Shown: one piece after another, positions 34,736 through 44,125 of the stretch
Position numbering within the stretch: position 1 is the stretch's first letter
Layout: each line of letters begins with the position of its first letter
From: JAOZHU01 sp964632845
Lineage (GTDB): Archaea; Thermoproteota; Bathyarchaeia; Bathyarchaeales; Bathycorpusculaceae
Length of the DNA stretch: 59,836 nt
Assembly (NCBI GenBank): GCA_964632845.1
Contig: CAZWDU010000011.1
Span: forward strand, 1-59,836
Direction: 5' to 3'
The notes under the pieces: generated by a model
What the model was told of the DNA's origin: nothing
The model's database searches: none
The model's input: only the letters and a program-made list of their open reading frames with translations
Translations under genes and position numbers: made by a program

Positions 34736-35720
34736 GTTTTTTCCCTCCTTCTTCGTATAGGAAGCATCTGGTGAAATGTTCCGTTCCAGTTTTAATGAGC
34801 TGCGGAGCTTCCCTTCGGCACTTTTCAAACGCATAGCTGCAACGAGGCCAGAATCGGCATCCTTTAGGCAGGTTAAGTAAATCTGGCGGAGTCCCTGCTA
34901 TCGCTTCGAGTTTCTGGTCGGCCAATTCAATGTTTGGAATTGATTTTAGTAGCCCTTGCGTGTACGGGTGCTGCGGGTCAGAGTAAATTTCTGTGCTGGG
35001 TGCGTACTCAACCATTTGCCCTGCGTACATGACGATAATCCTGTCGCTTCTCTGCAGCACTATACTCAAGTCATGAGTTATCAGGATGAGCGCCATCCCA
35101 TAGGCGTCCCGCAAAGAGTTTAGAAGATCCAGTATTTTTGCTTGTACAATAACGTCTAACGCCGTTGTAGGTTCATCAGCGACAACTATGGCTGGCTTAA
35201 GGGTTATCGCGAGAGCTATCATTACTCTTTGCCGCATTCCGCCGCTTAGCTGATGCGGATAATTGTTCAATCGGTCAGCCCGTATTCCCACATCCTTCAG
35301 CAGTTTTTCAGCGCGTTCGAGCGCCTGTTGTTTGGTCACTTCTGGTTCGTGGGTTCGGATTAATTCAATGAAATGGTCGCCAATTTTCTTGACAGGGTTT
35401 AACGAGGTCATTGGGTCTTGGAATACGTAGCAGGCTTCTTTTCCTCTTAAATTCCGTAAGTCGTCTTTTTGAAACTTCAAAATTTCTTTACCGTTAAGAA
35501 CTATTTTGCCTTTTATTATTCTGCCCGGAAACGGAACGAGCCCTATTAACGACAAGCCTAAGGTAGATTTTCCTGAGCCTGATTCTCCGACTACACCAAG
35601 CGTTTCAGACTTTTCCAGCGAGAAGGACAAGTTCTCAACTGCGCGGGTTTTCCCTTTTCTCGTCCAGTACTCTACGGTTAAACCATCAACGGTCATCAAT
35701 GGCTGCTTCGTCATGTTCAT
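34707..35720 (-). CDS. dppD: Dipeptide/oligopeptide ABC transporter ATPase (DppD/OppD type)
   Basis: First ATPase of the importer: Walker A GESGSGKSTLG, Q-loop FQDPMTSLNPV, signature LSGGMRQRVMIAL, Walker B VVADEPTTALD, and the C-terminal Cys block GCRFWPRCSYAFEKCRREAP. Full length at 337 aa. Overlaps dppF by 29 bases and lies six bases after dppC. Confidence 0.93.
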   Translation of the reverse strand: MNMTKQPLMTVDGLTVEYWTRKGKTRAVENLSFSLEKSETLGVVGESGSGKSTLGLSLIGLVPFPGRIIKGKIVLNGKEILKFQKDDLRNLRGKEACYVFQDPMTSLNPVKKIGDHFIELIRTHEPEVTKQQALERAEKLLKDVGIRADRLNNYPHQLSGGMRQRVMIALAITLKPAIVVADEPTTALDVIVQAKILDLLNSLRDAYGMALILITHDLSIVLQRSDRIIVMYAGQMVEYAPSTEIYSDPQHPYTQGLLKSIPNIELADQKLEAIAGTPPDLLNLPKGCRFWPRCSYAFEKCRREAPQLIKTGTEHFTRCFLYEEGGKKREPKRNPQS

Positions 35721-35726
35721 TTCACC

Positions 35727-36668
35727 TCATTCTTCCAGCCTCGGGTTCAAAAGCTCGCTCAAGCCCTCACCCATTAGAGTGAACCCTAAAGCCAGCAGAA
35801 TAATAAGCAAGCCTGGAAAAGTTATGACCCACCATGCACCGCTAGGCAGAAGGTTTCGCCCATTCGTCAAGTCCCATCCCCAATCTGGAATCTCCACTGA
35901 AACTCCCATGCCGATGAAAGTTAACCCAGCAGCGGTGAGTATGGCGTCAGCAAAATTCACTGTGGCAACCACAGCGATTGAGGGAAGCGCGTTAGGCAGA
36001 ATATACCGTGACAGCACTGCCCTTTTTTTGGCACCAGCCGCGTTTGCGGCTTCAACGTATGGCGTCTCTTTTATGCTGAGCACTTGACTGCGGATTATCC
36101 TGAAGTATGAGGGAACATACACCACCGCGATTGCGACTGCCATGTTGACAACGCCTCTCCCCAAAACCGCTGTTAAAGCGATTGCTAAAATCAAACTTGG
36201 AAACGCATAGACGCTGTCCATGATGAGGCTGATGAATCTGTCAATTACGCCGCCTGTGTAAGATGAGAACAAGCCCAGCGGGACGCCTATGATTACACAA
36301 ACGATTACAGATAAGATAGCCACCTGCAGCATTATGCCTCCGCCAGAGATAACTCTGCTAAGCATGTCGCGGCCTAAATCGTCAGTTCCAAACGGAAACT
36401 GAGTGTTTGGAGATGATAATAGTGGTCCAACGTTAGGTTGAGAAGGGTTATACGGGGCAAGCCACGGTGAAAGCGCAGTCATTACTACGACTGCTATGAC
36501 TAGGATTGCACCAATTATCACTAGCCATCCTGCTAAGCCTCTTTTTGCCAATGAGGTAAGTCCAGGCAAGAGGTGTGAAAGCATGCTTCTCCTGATTTTG
36601 AGTTTCTCCATTTGCATCCCCATTTTACAAGCGTATTCTCGGGTCGAGGTAAGCGTAAAGCAAGTCAA
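35727..36668 (-). CDS. dppC: Dipeptide/oligopeptide ABC transporter permease (DppC type)
   Basis: Inner-membrane permease with an N-terminal helix (LVIIGAILVIAVVVMTALSP) and the binding-protein-dependent transport core; the EAA-type loop is VEAANAAGAKKRAVLSRYIL. It ends GFTLMGEGLSELLNPRLEE, typical of DppC. The start lies inside the end of dppB; ATG near 36609 (MEKLKIRR) is an alternative. Confidence 0.92.
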   Translation of the reverse strand: MTCFTLTSTREYACKMGMQMEKLKIRRSMLSHLLPGLTSLAKRGLAGWLVIIGAILVIAVVVMTALSPWLAPYNPSQPNVGPLLSSPNTQFPFGTDDLGRDMLSRVISGGGIMLQVAILSVIVCVIIGVPLGLFSSYTGGVIDRFISLIMDSVYAFPSLILAIALTAVLGRGVVNMAVAIAVVYVPSYFRIIRSQVLSIKETPYVEAANAAGAKKRAVLSRYILPNALPSIAVVATVNFADAILTAAGLTFIGMGVSVEIPDWGWDLTNGRNLLPSGAWWVITFPGLLIILLALGFTLMGEGLSELLNPRLEE

Positions 36669-38058
36669 CTGCCAAGCTCACAAGGGAAACGAGGACTCCA
36701 AAGACAACCACTGTTCCTTGAATCGCTGTGTAATCCCTGAAGTTAATGCGGTCAACGAGGTATCTTCCGAGACCTGGCCAAGAGAAGGTGGTTTCAGTCA
36801 GCACAGCTCCTGCTAACAGCATGGCAAATTGCAGTCCCATCATTGTGAGCACAGGCAGGAACGCGTTTCTAAGGGCATAGCCATAGGTCACTGTGCTGTC
36901 CCTTAATCCTCGTGCCTTAGCTGCTGTTACGAAATCCAGTCTCAAGGTTTCCAGCATGTTGCTTCTGGTGAGCCTGATGAATATTCCGCAGAGAACCAAA
37001 CCCAAAGTTAACGATGGCAAAAACAGGTATTTCACGGATAAACCGAACTTGTACAGATTTCCTTCAAGCAGGCTGTCTACCGTGAATAAGCCCGTTGCCA
37101 CGTGAATTTCTCCGCTTGTTCTGTAATACCAGCCGAGCCCTGCCCAGAGAAGCCACCCCGTTACGAACAGGACAAGCGCAATGATGAAGTATTTACGGTT
37201 AAATTTCTTATGCCGCATTTTCGTTACAGCAAAGTATACACCTAGTAAAGCTAGACCCGCCACAGCTGATAGCAAAAAGTGAATAATAAAAACACCGTCC
37301 GCTGGACCATACAATGGCATGTTTAATCCTGCCCAGAGAAGCCACCCCGTTACAAACAGGACAAGGGCAATCAGGCAGTCTTTGCGGTCAAGCTTCTCAT
37401 GTCTTGTTCTTGCCACAACAACGTATGCACCTAGCAAAGCTAGACCCACTACTGCTGATAGCAGAAAGTGACTAATGGACCCGCCGACTGGACTGGAAAG
37501 CGGTACAGTTAATCCTGTAGGTTCCATGGCTGGGTAGGTTCTTCCGCCCACTGGCAACCAGTGCAGTCCAACTCCGAAAATCATCTGAAAAATCATGCCT
37601 AGGAAAAAGACTGGAATAGCGTAGGTTACTATCCCAAACACTCTTATCACGTGGTCTTTGGGCTTATTATACGACTTTGACGATTCTACGCCTAGGAATA
37701 CTCCTATTAAAACCGCGATTATCATAGAACAAATTGCTAATTCCAACGTTGCAGGGAAAGCTGAAAAAATCTGCTGCGCCACAGGAGAATAATCATACAT
37801 GGACAAGCCGAGGTCTCCCCTGAAAAGACCCGCTACGTAATCAAAGTACTGCTCCCACAACGGCTTGTCAAGTCCCAGTCTTACGCGCATTGTTGCCATT
37901 GCTTCGGGGTTCTCCATTTTTTCGAAATGAAGCATAACTGGGTCTCCAGGCAAAACGCGCATAACCACAAATACCGTGGTTAAAAGTATGAATATCATTG
38001 GGATTGTGAGCAAAATTCTCGAAATCATGTACGTACGCAGGGTCATCTTTTCACGCAC
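36625..38058 (-). CDS. dppB: Dipeptide/oligopeptide ABC transporter permease (DppB type), enlarged
   Basis: Standard DppB ends: ISRILLTIPMIFILLTTVFV with MRVLPGDPV at the N-terminus; an EAA-like TAAKARGLRDSTVTYGYALR and a terminal DLLYAYLDPRIRL. At 477 aa it is well above the usual 310-350. The excess comes from two tandem 63-residue units at about residues 181-307 (LLSAVVGLALLGAYV and LLSAVAGLALLGVYF; both with IALVLFVTGWLLWAGL). Each unit adds a pair of membrane helices. Confidence 0.9.
   Translation of the reverse strand: MREKMTLRTYMISRILLTIPMIFILLTTVFVVMRVLPGDPVMLHFEKMENPEAMATMRVRLGLDKPLWEQYFDYVAGLFRGDLGLSMYDYSPVAQQIFSAFPATLELAICSMIIAVLIGVFLGVESSKSYNKPKDHVIRVFGIVTYAIPVFFLGMIFQMIFGVGLHWLPVGGRTYPAMEPTGLTVPLSSPVGGSISHFLLSAVVGLALLGAYVVVARTRHEKLDRKDCLIALVLFVTGWLLWAGLNMPLYGPADGVFIIHFLLSAVAGLALLGVYFAVTKMRHKKFNRKYFIIALVLFVTGWLLWAGLGWYYRTSGEIHVATGLFTVDSLLEGNLYKFGLSVKYLFLPSLTLGLVLCGIFIRLTRSNMLETLRLDFVTAAKARGLRDSTVTYGYALRNAFLPVLTMMGLQFAMLLAGAVLTETTFSWPGLGRYLVDRINFRDYTAIQGTVVVFGVLVSLVSLAVDLLYAYLDPRIRL
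37139..37516 (-). repeat. Tandem 189-bp duplication inside dppB
   Basis: Two adjacent units (37139-37327 and 37328-37516) are clearly related at DNA level, both opening on this strand with CCTGCCCAGAGAAGCCACCC. The period of 189 bp keeps the frame (63 codons). Confidence 0.75.
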
Positions 38059-38101
38059 GCGTTTACTAATAAAAGAAAAAGGGGGAATAAGGTATTATAA
38101 T

Positions 38102-39763
38102 TTACTCTTCAGCGTAGAGTAGCCAGTTGCGCCATTGTTGTGTGATGTCTAAGTAAATTCCTTTCACGTTAGGCTTAGAAACCGCGTAAGCACCACTCTG
38201 GTACAGCGGAATAATCGGAACGTCCGTCACCATCAAGTCCTGAATTTGCCCATACAAGTCACTTCTAGCCGATGCAGTAGTGTTCCCTCGAGCCCACGCA
38301 ATAAGCTGATCCATCTCATCGCTAGCGTAGTTGTGGTGGAGCCAAGACCCGCCTGAAGACTGCACAAACGGGTAGATGTAGTCGTCAGGGTCAATGTAGT
38401 CTGGATACCAACCATAGATGTACGCTTCCATGGTTTCCTCTGCTCTTTTAACTTTGTACGCTGCCCAGTCTCGGCCTTCCAGCGATACGCTGATTACTCC
38501 GCTTGCTTCCAATGAAGACTTAAGCACCACTGCTTGCTGCTGGCTTTGCGGGTAGTGTCCTGAAGTTTCATACCACAGCGTGAACGAGAATTTGTTGTTC
38601 TCGTCGTAGCCCAACTCACCTAAAAGTTGCCGCGTGAGTTCATAGTCTGGGTCACCTATGGCTTCGAATGCGTCAGTGTGGCCGAACATGCCTATGGGTA
38701 TCATGCTGTATAGCTTCTCAGCCTGTCCTTGGAACACGGTTTCGACCAAATCCGTTCGGTTTATCGCAGCAGCTACCGCTCTCCTAGCTTTCACGTCGTT
38801 AAACGGCGCACTCTTTTGTTGCATGCAGAAGTATTGAATGAACGCGCCAGTGCCTTCCCAAACATGCAAGTTAGTGTTTGACTGCATTGTAGTAATGTCA
38901 GTGGCAGAAAGCTGCCTAAATGCAATATCAACGTCTCCTGCTGTCATCGCTACAGCCAGCCCTGCAGCGTCCGCGTAGAATGAAAACACGATAGTTTTAG
39001 TTTTCGGGTAGCCCTCAGCTGCGTTCCAGTAGAGCGGATTCGCTTCAAGCGTCATTTCAGTGTCTTTTCCAGCAACTCTAGTCCAGCTCTTAAGCGTGTA
39101 AGGACCCAGCCCCATGGGGTGGCTTCCTCTAGCGTCCCCTTCAGTGTAAGTGACCACGTCGTCCACGCTCCAAGTGTCCCCGCTTTTCGGAGCGTATATT
39201 GGGTCTACAATGTATGACGCTTGACAAGCCATCAGCGATAGGAACGCCGCAAACGGAATCTTTAGGTTAAATCTGACAACATAAGTGCTTACCACAGTGA
39301 TGCTGTCAATGATGTCGCCGTATCCGATGCCTAAGTACGCTCCATCTTCATCAGATATTTCTATTCCTCTGTCAAAACTGTATTTGACATCTTCTGCAGT
39401 GAACTCTGCACCATCATCGTATTTGACGCCCTCCCTGAGGTTGAACGTCCATTGCAAGCCGTCGTCTGAGACACTCCATGAAGTTGCCAGTGACGGAATT
39501 AAATCATCAGTACTGCCGGTTGCGCCAGCTTTATACTCGACCAGCGAGCAGCCCAATGATTGAATGATTTCCCATCCGAAGAAATCGTAGGCTCGCGCTG
39601 GGTCTAGGCACGTTTCCACTGAATCAGTTGTTCCGATTATCAGTGTATCCTTCAATTTAGTTTGCGGTGCCATCAGGTAGTAACCTGCAACTCCAGCGAT
39701 GACTATCACTATAATCAGTACGCCAACGATCACCATTTTGCCAACTGCTTTTACATCTTTCAT
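38102..39763 (-). CDS. dppA: Peptide ABC transporter substrate-binding protein (DppA/SBP_bac_5)
   Basis: Extracytoplasmic binding protein of the importer. N-terminal membrane anchor (VIVGVLIIVIVIAGVAGYYL) without a lipobox Cys, then LIIGTTDSVETCLDPARAYD and LATSWSVSDDGLQWTFNLRE, typical of family 5 solute-binding proteins, and a C-terminal ADVPIIPLYQSGAYAVSKPN-like block. ATG at 39763 (MKDVKAVGK) gives a normal anchor; the frame extends to 39823. Likely the promoter-proximal gene of the dpp operon. Confidence 0.92.
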   Translation of the reverse strand: MKDVKAVGKMVIVGVLIIVIVIAGVAGYYLMAPQTKLKDTLIIGTTDSVETCLDPARAYDFFGWEIIQSLGCSLVEYKAGATGSTDDLIPSLATSWSVSDDGLQWTFNLREGVKYDDGAEFTAEDVKYSFDRGIEISDEDGAYLGIGYGDIIDSITVVSTYVVRFNLKIPFAAFLSLMACQASYIVDPIYAPKSGDTWSVDDVVTYTEGDARGSHPMGLGPYTLKSWTRVAGKDTEMTLEANPLYWNAAEGYPKTKTIVFSFYADAAGLAVAMTAGDVDIAFRQLSATDITTMQSNTNLHVWEGTGAFIQYFCMQQKSAPFNDVKARRAVAAAINRTDLVETVFQGQAEKLYSMIPIGMFGHTDAFEAIGDPDYELTRQLLGELGYDENNKFSFTLWYETSGHYPQSQQQAVVLKSSLEASGVISVSLEGRDWAAYKVKRAEETMEAYIYGWYPDYIDPDDYIYPFVQSSGGSWLHHNYASDEMDQLIAWARGNTTASARSDLYGQIQDLMVTDVPIIPLYQSGAYAVSKPNVKGIYLDITQQWRNWLLYAEE

Positions 39764-39998
39764 TTTCAACTTTTTCACCGTAGCTACCTTGTATAAATCG
39801 TTTAAAATATAAGATTTTTCCACGGAATATCTATCAAAAACTTGTCTGCTTTATTAAAAATTCTTGGAAAGACACCGTGGATGTGCAGACGCATCTGTCG
39901 ATAAATGAATTGCAACTTGTCCTTGTTGTCCGTAATCACCAAAGGAGTTTTCCAGAAATGTGACTCTTTTTTTCAGGCATTAATTTTACTATGTATAC

Positions 39999-40322
39999 TT
40001 AGAAGCCAAAAATGGTTTTCTCTTTTTTCTTGTCTGGTTCTTCGCCGTCATGGTCTTCCTCAGATATGTGATGCGCTACGTGAATGCCTAAGCCCGTGGC
40101 GGCGCCTGCTGAGAGCCCAAGCAAGAGGTTGGTAAGCCAAACGTATTGTGCCCCGTTTAGTAGGGCGAATACTACGAGTAAATCGAACACTATGGCTATG
40201 GCTAGGTAGCCGTAGCACCATGCTTTTACGCTGGTTCCCCTCGGCTGATTTATCCCTATGCCCACTAGTATACCTAACATTACTAAGAAGCCAATTAACG
40301 TGTAAATCCAGTCGCCAATCAA
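39999..40322 (-). CDS. Small membrane protein, unknown
   Basis: 107 aa with about three membrane segments (WIYTLIGFLVMLGILVGIGI, AIAIVFDLLVVFALL, LLLGLSAGAATGLGIHVA) and a cytoplasmic-type acidic/basic tail (HHISEEDHDGEEPDKKKEK). No family recognised. Confidence 0.6.
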   Translation of the reverse strand: MIGDWIYTLIGFLVMLGILVGIGINQPRGTSVKAWCYGYLAIAIVFDLLVVFALLNGAQYVWLTNLLLGLSAGAATGLGIHVAHHISEEDHDGEEPDKKKEKTIFGF

Positions 40323-41111
40323 CGTCGTTTCACCGCTGAAACTGCTAGTCTTAAGCTTTTAAGCTTTAATAGCTTATCTGATTGTGCTGTGCTTTGCCTG
40401 AGCAATTGGCATTTCTGTCTTATTAACTGTACTTTTTTCCCTGAATCCTGAGTGTAACAACCTTTCCGAGCTGGTAACTAAAGATAATAATATCTCTCTG
40501 ATGAAAATCACACTATCGTAAGCGTAGACTTTGCTTATGCGTGAAAGACGAGAAAAACCACGCCAAACTCTAAACGCATTAGCTGAAGACCCTTATTGAG
40601 TTTATCAGCTAACAGGCACCCGATGCGCGGAAATCCAATGGCGCTTAGGCTTTCGTCAGTTTTAACCCGCACGCTGGTCCTCCCGTTTTCGCGTTCTGCG
40701 AAGTCAATGCATAGTATTCAAGCTTGAATATTTGAACAGTTGTAAAACCTAGGTAACGCTTTCTGTTGCTTTCTTAGAAACCTATTTAAGCAATGTACGG
40801 CAATTCATAAAAAAGTTCGGGAGCGAAGGTTGAGGTGGAGCTTGGCAACTCGCCGTCAACAGTACTATTGAATGGGTGCCTATGGATGGCCAAAAATAAT
40901 CAAGACACGCAAGGGGGGGAACAGGGTGAAAGTTGCGAACAGTCCGCATTGTCAATTCGCAGTTTCTCAAGTTCTCTCTTCAAGCAACACTATCCCGAAG
41001 TGTTGCCAAACCTCACTTAGCTTTAAACCGACCTGTTTTTTTTGCTTCTCAAATTCTTTCAGAACACCCTTTTCAGCAACAAACAAGTCGCTCTTAAGGA
41101 GGCGATAGGCA
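40323..41111. other. Long intergenic region upstream of the MgtE-like operon
   Basis: No convincing gene. A BRE/TATA-like AAACCTATTTAAGC is at 40779-40792, which predicts transcription from about 40815 and a leader of roughly 300 nt. The leader contains a strong hairpin GCAACACT/AGTGTTGC (40984-41006) and a TGCGAA/TTCGCA pair just upstream. A short frame at 40835-41020 is not convincing as a gene. About 40323-40770 shows nothing recognisable. Confidence 0.45.
40984..41006 (+). promoter_or_regulatory. Hairpin in the MgtE-operon leader
   Basis: GCAACACT and AGTGTTGC are exact 8-bp complements around a 7-base loop, about 105 bases before the transporter start. Confidence 0.4.
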
Positions 41112-42311
41112 ATGGTGCGCTCTGATAGCTCAAAAAGTTTCTTCAGCTCACTTAAAGCGACAATAGCCGCTTTCGCCTTTAGTATAGGCGGTTTACTCGC
41201 AGGCTTTGTGTTTGCTTCGCAACTAGGCGTTTTCGAGTTGGCTCCATGGGCAATTGCTCTTTATCCAGCGATTATTAGCGCCAAAGGTGTGACTGGTGGT
41301 TTGCTCAGCGGTCGCTTGGGTACTGCTCTGCACTTAGGCACAATCTATCCTAGATTTCTTGGAAACACAAAAAGCTTCTATAAACTAATCGAAGCGTTAG
41401 TTGTTATTACTTTGGCGACAAGCGTAGCCATGAGTTCCATTTCTTTACTTTTCGGTTATTTGTTCGGTGGAGTAACGTTCGCTGATTTCCCAGATATTCT
41501 ATCAGTTGTGATGTCTACTATGACAATTGGGCTATCCATCTCTTTCGTAACCATAAAAGTAGCGTTTGCTTCGTTCAAAAAAGGCTTGGACCCAGACATC
41601 GTTGTTTACCCAGTTATGTCAACTGTCGCAGACATTTTCATCACGATTTGTTACTTCGCAATGCTCAACCTGTTTTTCTTTTCCCAAGCAGGCATTTTGA
41701 TCACCGCTTTAATCGCGGTAGCTCATTTGCTTCTTGTGTTTTACATCATTCCGAAAAACAGGCATCAAACCGAATTCACAAAAACCATCAAAGAATCTCT
41801 GGTTACAATGATGTTTGTAGCGGTCATTGCTAACATAACTGGTACAGTTCTTAAAAGAATAAACATCCTGATAGAAAATCGCAAAGAAATTTACACAGTT
41901 TACCCAGCTTTGATGGCTCTGATAGGCGATGTTGGCTCTGTTGTGGGTTCCACCGCAACAACAAAACTCGCTCTGGGACTTCTTTCGCCTACCTTTTCCT
42001 CTATAAGACACCATACACGAACAATTCTCAGTGCGTGGACGGCTTCGCTTATCATGTTTGTCATTTTAGCCATATCAGCTCTGTCAATACATGGCATTTT
42101 CTCCTTACCCGCATTTTTCAGCCTAATCCTCACTCTGATTATGGCCAACGTGATTGCTATTACCGCAATAGTCATATTATCTTATGGCGTTTCAATTCTC
42201 ACGTTTAAAAAAGGTCTAGACCCAGATAACTTCGTCATTCCTATCGAAAGCTCTTTTGCTGATAGCGCAATGACTGTTGCGTTGCTGACTGCTTTAATTT
42301 TGGTAGGCTAA
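41112..42311 (+). CDS. MgtE/SLC41-like divalent cation transporter
   Basis: 399-aa membrane protein made of two homologous MgtE-type halves. Each half carries the cation-pathway signature: LYPAIISAKGVTGGLLSGRL with GTALHLG in the first, VYPALMALIGDVGSVVGSTA in the second. Each half ends in a 'KKGLDPD' loop (FKKGLDPDIVVYP, FKKGLDPDNFVIP). No N-terminal CBS regulatory domain, as in SLC41-like forms. Mg2+ transport is the family expectation. Followed at 62 and 3 bp by two PhoU-TrkA_C proteins. Confidence 0.82.
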   Translation: MVRSDSSKSFFSSLKATIAAFAFSIGGLLAGFVFASQLGVFELAPWAIALYPAIISAKGVTGGLLSGRLGTALHLGTIYPRFLGNTKSFYKLIEALVVITLATSVAMSSISLLFGYLFGGVTFADFPDILSVVMSTMTIGLSISFVTIKVAFASFKKGLDPDIVVYPVMSTVADIFITICYFAMLNLFFFSQAGILITALIAVAHLLLVFYIIPKNRHQTEFTKTIKESLVTMMFVAVIANITGTVLKRINILIENRKEIYTVYPALMALIGDVGSVVGSTATTKLALGLLSPTFSSIRHHTRTILSAWTASLIMFVILAISALSIHGIFSLPAFFSLILTLIMANVIAITAIVILSYGVSILTFKKGLDPDNFVIPIESSFADSAMTVALLTALILVG

Positions 42312-42373
42312 CTCTGCGGGGTATACTTAAAATATCCCCTATCCATTATTAAACGCGGAGCGACTCTCAAAGT

Positions 42374-42982
42374 ATGCCCCGTTTCGAAAAGATAGAATAC
42401 CAACCCATAGCCGCCCGAGATCTTCTGCTAGAAATGAAGAACCTTTCTGAACTTATGATTGATTTAGCTTATTCCGCAGCCCTATTCAATGACAAAGAGC
42501 TAGCTGAAGACGTTATAGAACTTGAGAGCCGCATCGACACCTTAGCATACTTGCTAGACATGGAAATCATGATTGCCGCCAGAGACGCCGCAGATGCAGA
42601 AGCACTAATTGGCGTTTCCACAGTTGCTGCTGCCACAGACAAAATCTCAGACGCAGCAGCCGACATAGCCGCTATAGTAACGCACAACATTGGCGTACAC
42701 CCAATAGTCGGCGAAATTTTCGAAAAAGTTGAGGAACGCCTCATGAAGGCAACAGTAAAAGAAAGCTCCATAATAGTGGGAAAACAGATAGGGGAACTCG
42801 ACTTAGCGGCTAGGATGGGCGTTGACATAATTGCCATTCGTCGAAACAAAGATTGGATAATCGACCCTGAAGAAGACGACAAAGTTTTTCGCGGAGACAT
42901 CCTGATAACACGTGGGGCTCCCATAGGCATAAAAGAATTCAAAGACCTCGCCGAAGGCAGACTTACAAAGCTGGAGGACTGA
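42374..42982 (+). CDS. PhoU-TrkA_C domain protein (COG3273 type), copy 1
   Basis: N-terminal PhoU-like helices (EMKNLSELMIDLAYSAALFN) and a C-terminal RCK_C/TrkA-C domain (GVDIIAIRRNKDWIIDPEED, then GDILITRGAP). RCK_C domains bind ions or nucleotides and gate transport; here the protein likely regulates the MgtE-like transporter just upstream. Paralogous to the next gene. Confidence 0.82.
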   Translation: MPRFEKIEYQPIAARDLLLEMKNLSELMIDLAYSAALFNDKELAEDVIELESRIDTLAYLLDMEIMIAARDAADAEALIGVSTVAAATDKISDAAADIAAIVTHNIGVHPIVGEIFEKVEERLMKATVKESSIIVGKQIGELDLAARMGVDIIAIRRNKDWIIDPEEDDKVFRGDILITRGAPIGIKEFKDLAEGRLTKLED

Positions 42983-42984
42983 AA

Positions 42985-43584
42985 ATGACCGAGCAGAAGC
43001 ATGAGAAATTCGAAGAAATCGCCACGCGGTTTGTCGAACTAAAGAATACTTCTGAACTTATGATTGATTTAGCTTATTCTTCACTTATGCTGAACAGCAA
43101 AGAACTCGCTGACGAAGTGCAACGCCTCGAAGAATACATGGACCATTTGCATACAAGTTTCGAGTTGCTGGCTTTAACAAGCGACTTCAAAAAAGAAGAG
43201 GCATCTGGATTTTTAGGATTAATCCGCCTAGGCGTGGCAACAGAGAAAATTGCGGACGCCGCGGCTGAGATGGCTGAGGTTGTCCTGAGAGGCATTGAAC
43301 CACACCCGCTGTTGAAACTCACAATAAAAGAAGCTGAAGAAACAGTTACCCAAGCATGCGTGACCGCCGCTTCGCCACTTGTAAACCAGACTTTGAAGGA
43401 AGCACGTGTACACGAAGAAACAGGCATGTGGATTCTTGCCATAAAAAGAGAAGGCAAATGTTTACGTCCTAAATCCGACTCAAAAATTCAAGCAGGTGAC
43501 ATCTTGATAGCATCAGGGTACTCTGAAGGCGTCGAAGACCTAAAGAAACTCGCTTCTCCCGGCGAAACGTGCTCAATTGAGTAG
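42985..43584 (+). CDS. PhoU-TrkA_C domain protein (COG3273 type), copy 2
   Basis: Same architecture as its neighbour: LKNTSELMIDLAYSSLMLNS, then TGMWILAIKREGKCLRPKSD and GDILIASGYSEG. Two bases separate the genes, so they are co-translated and may form a heteromer. The pair plus the transporter is a recurrent archaeal arrangement. Confidence 0.82.
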   Translation: MTEQKHEKFEEIATRFVELKNTSELMIDLAYSSLMLNSKELADEVQRLEEYMDHLHTSFELLALTSDFKKEEASGFLGLIRLGVATEKIADAAAEMAEVVLRGIEPHPLLKLTIKEAEETVTQACVTAASPLVNQTLKEARVHEETGMWILAIKREGKCLRPKSDSKIQAGDILIASGYSEGVEDLKKLASPGETCSIE

Positions 43585-43655
43585 TCTGAATATTTACTTT
43601 GGCTGCATTAACACTATAAGTTTGCAACGGTAATATTCTTAGAGGAGGGCTAGTT

Positions 43656-43979
43656 ATCTCCCAAACTGAAGAGAACACAAAAACACTTGGCGGCTATACT
43701 TGCCCGAATCCCGCTTGCGGCAAAGTCTTCGCAAAACCCCTTAGAGCCTTGAATCTCCAGCTTAGCCCCGACGAGTCATATGACGCATGCCCCTACTGTT
43801 TAACAGAAATAACCGTAGGCGACAAAAAAATAGCGGTGTTCCCCAGCGACAAGCCCTCATCGTCATGTACCCATTATCTCGGTTATCTTTGCGAGCGGTC
43901 GACGCAAGATAACATTCCTGATGAATGCATCATGTGCAAAGACCTTACCACTTGTATGCTGAAGAACATGAAAAGATAA
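43656..43979 (+). CDS. Zinc-ribbon protein, apparent AUC start
   Basis: 107 residues with several Cys pairs: YTCPNPACGKVFAKPLRALN, DACPYCLTEI, YLCERS and ECIMCKDLTTCML. The first conventional start is TTG at 43749, which would cut off the first zinc knuckle. The frame opens upstream to ATC at 43656 (ATC TCC CAA, reading SQTEENTKTLGG), seven bases after a strong GGAGG. Initiation at AUC is therefore likely. Role unknown. Confidence 0.7.
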   Translation: MSQTEENTKTLGGYTCPNPACGKVFAKPLRALNLQLSPDESYDACPYCLTEITVGDKKIAVFPSDKPSSSCTHYLGYLCERSTQDNIPDECIMCKDLTTCMLKNMKR

Positions 43980-44125
43980 GCAAGTTTTCCATATTGCTAA
44001 TTGCTACATGAGTTTCAAAGTGGTAGCGTTCGCTCGATTTAGTGATGAACTTAATTATTTATTAAGTAATTTAAAAAAAACAGGCTAGGAGATTGTTGCC
44101 TGCTGGATTACGTAGAACGTTTGTT

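Noticed and set aside
40835..41020. 61-aa reading frame in the transporter leader
   Set aside because: Composition is not protein-like, no clear Shine-Dalgarno, and it overlaps RNA hairpins.
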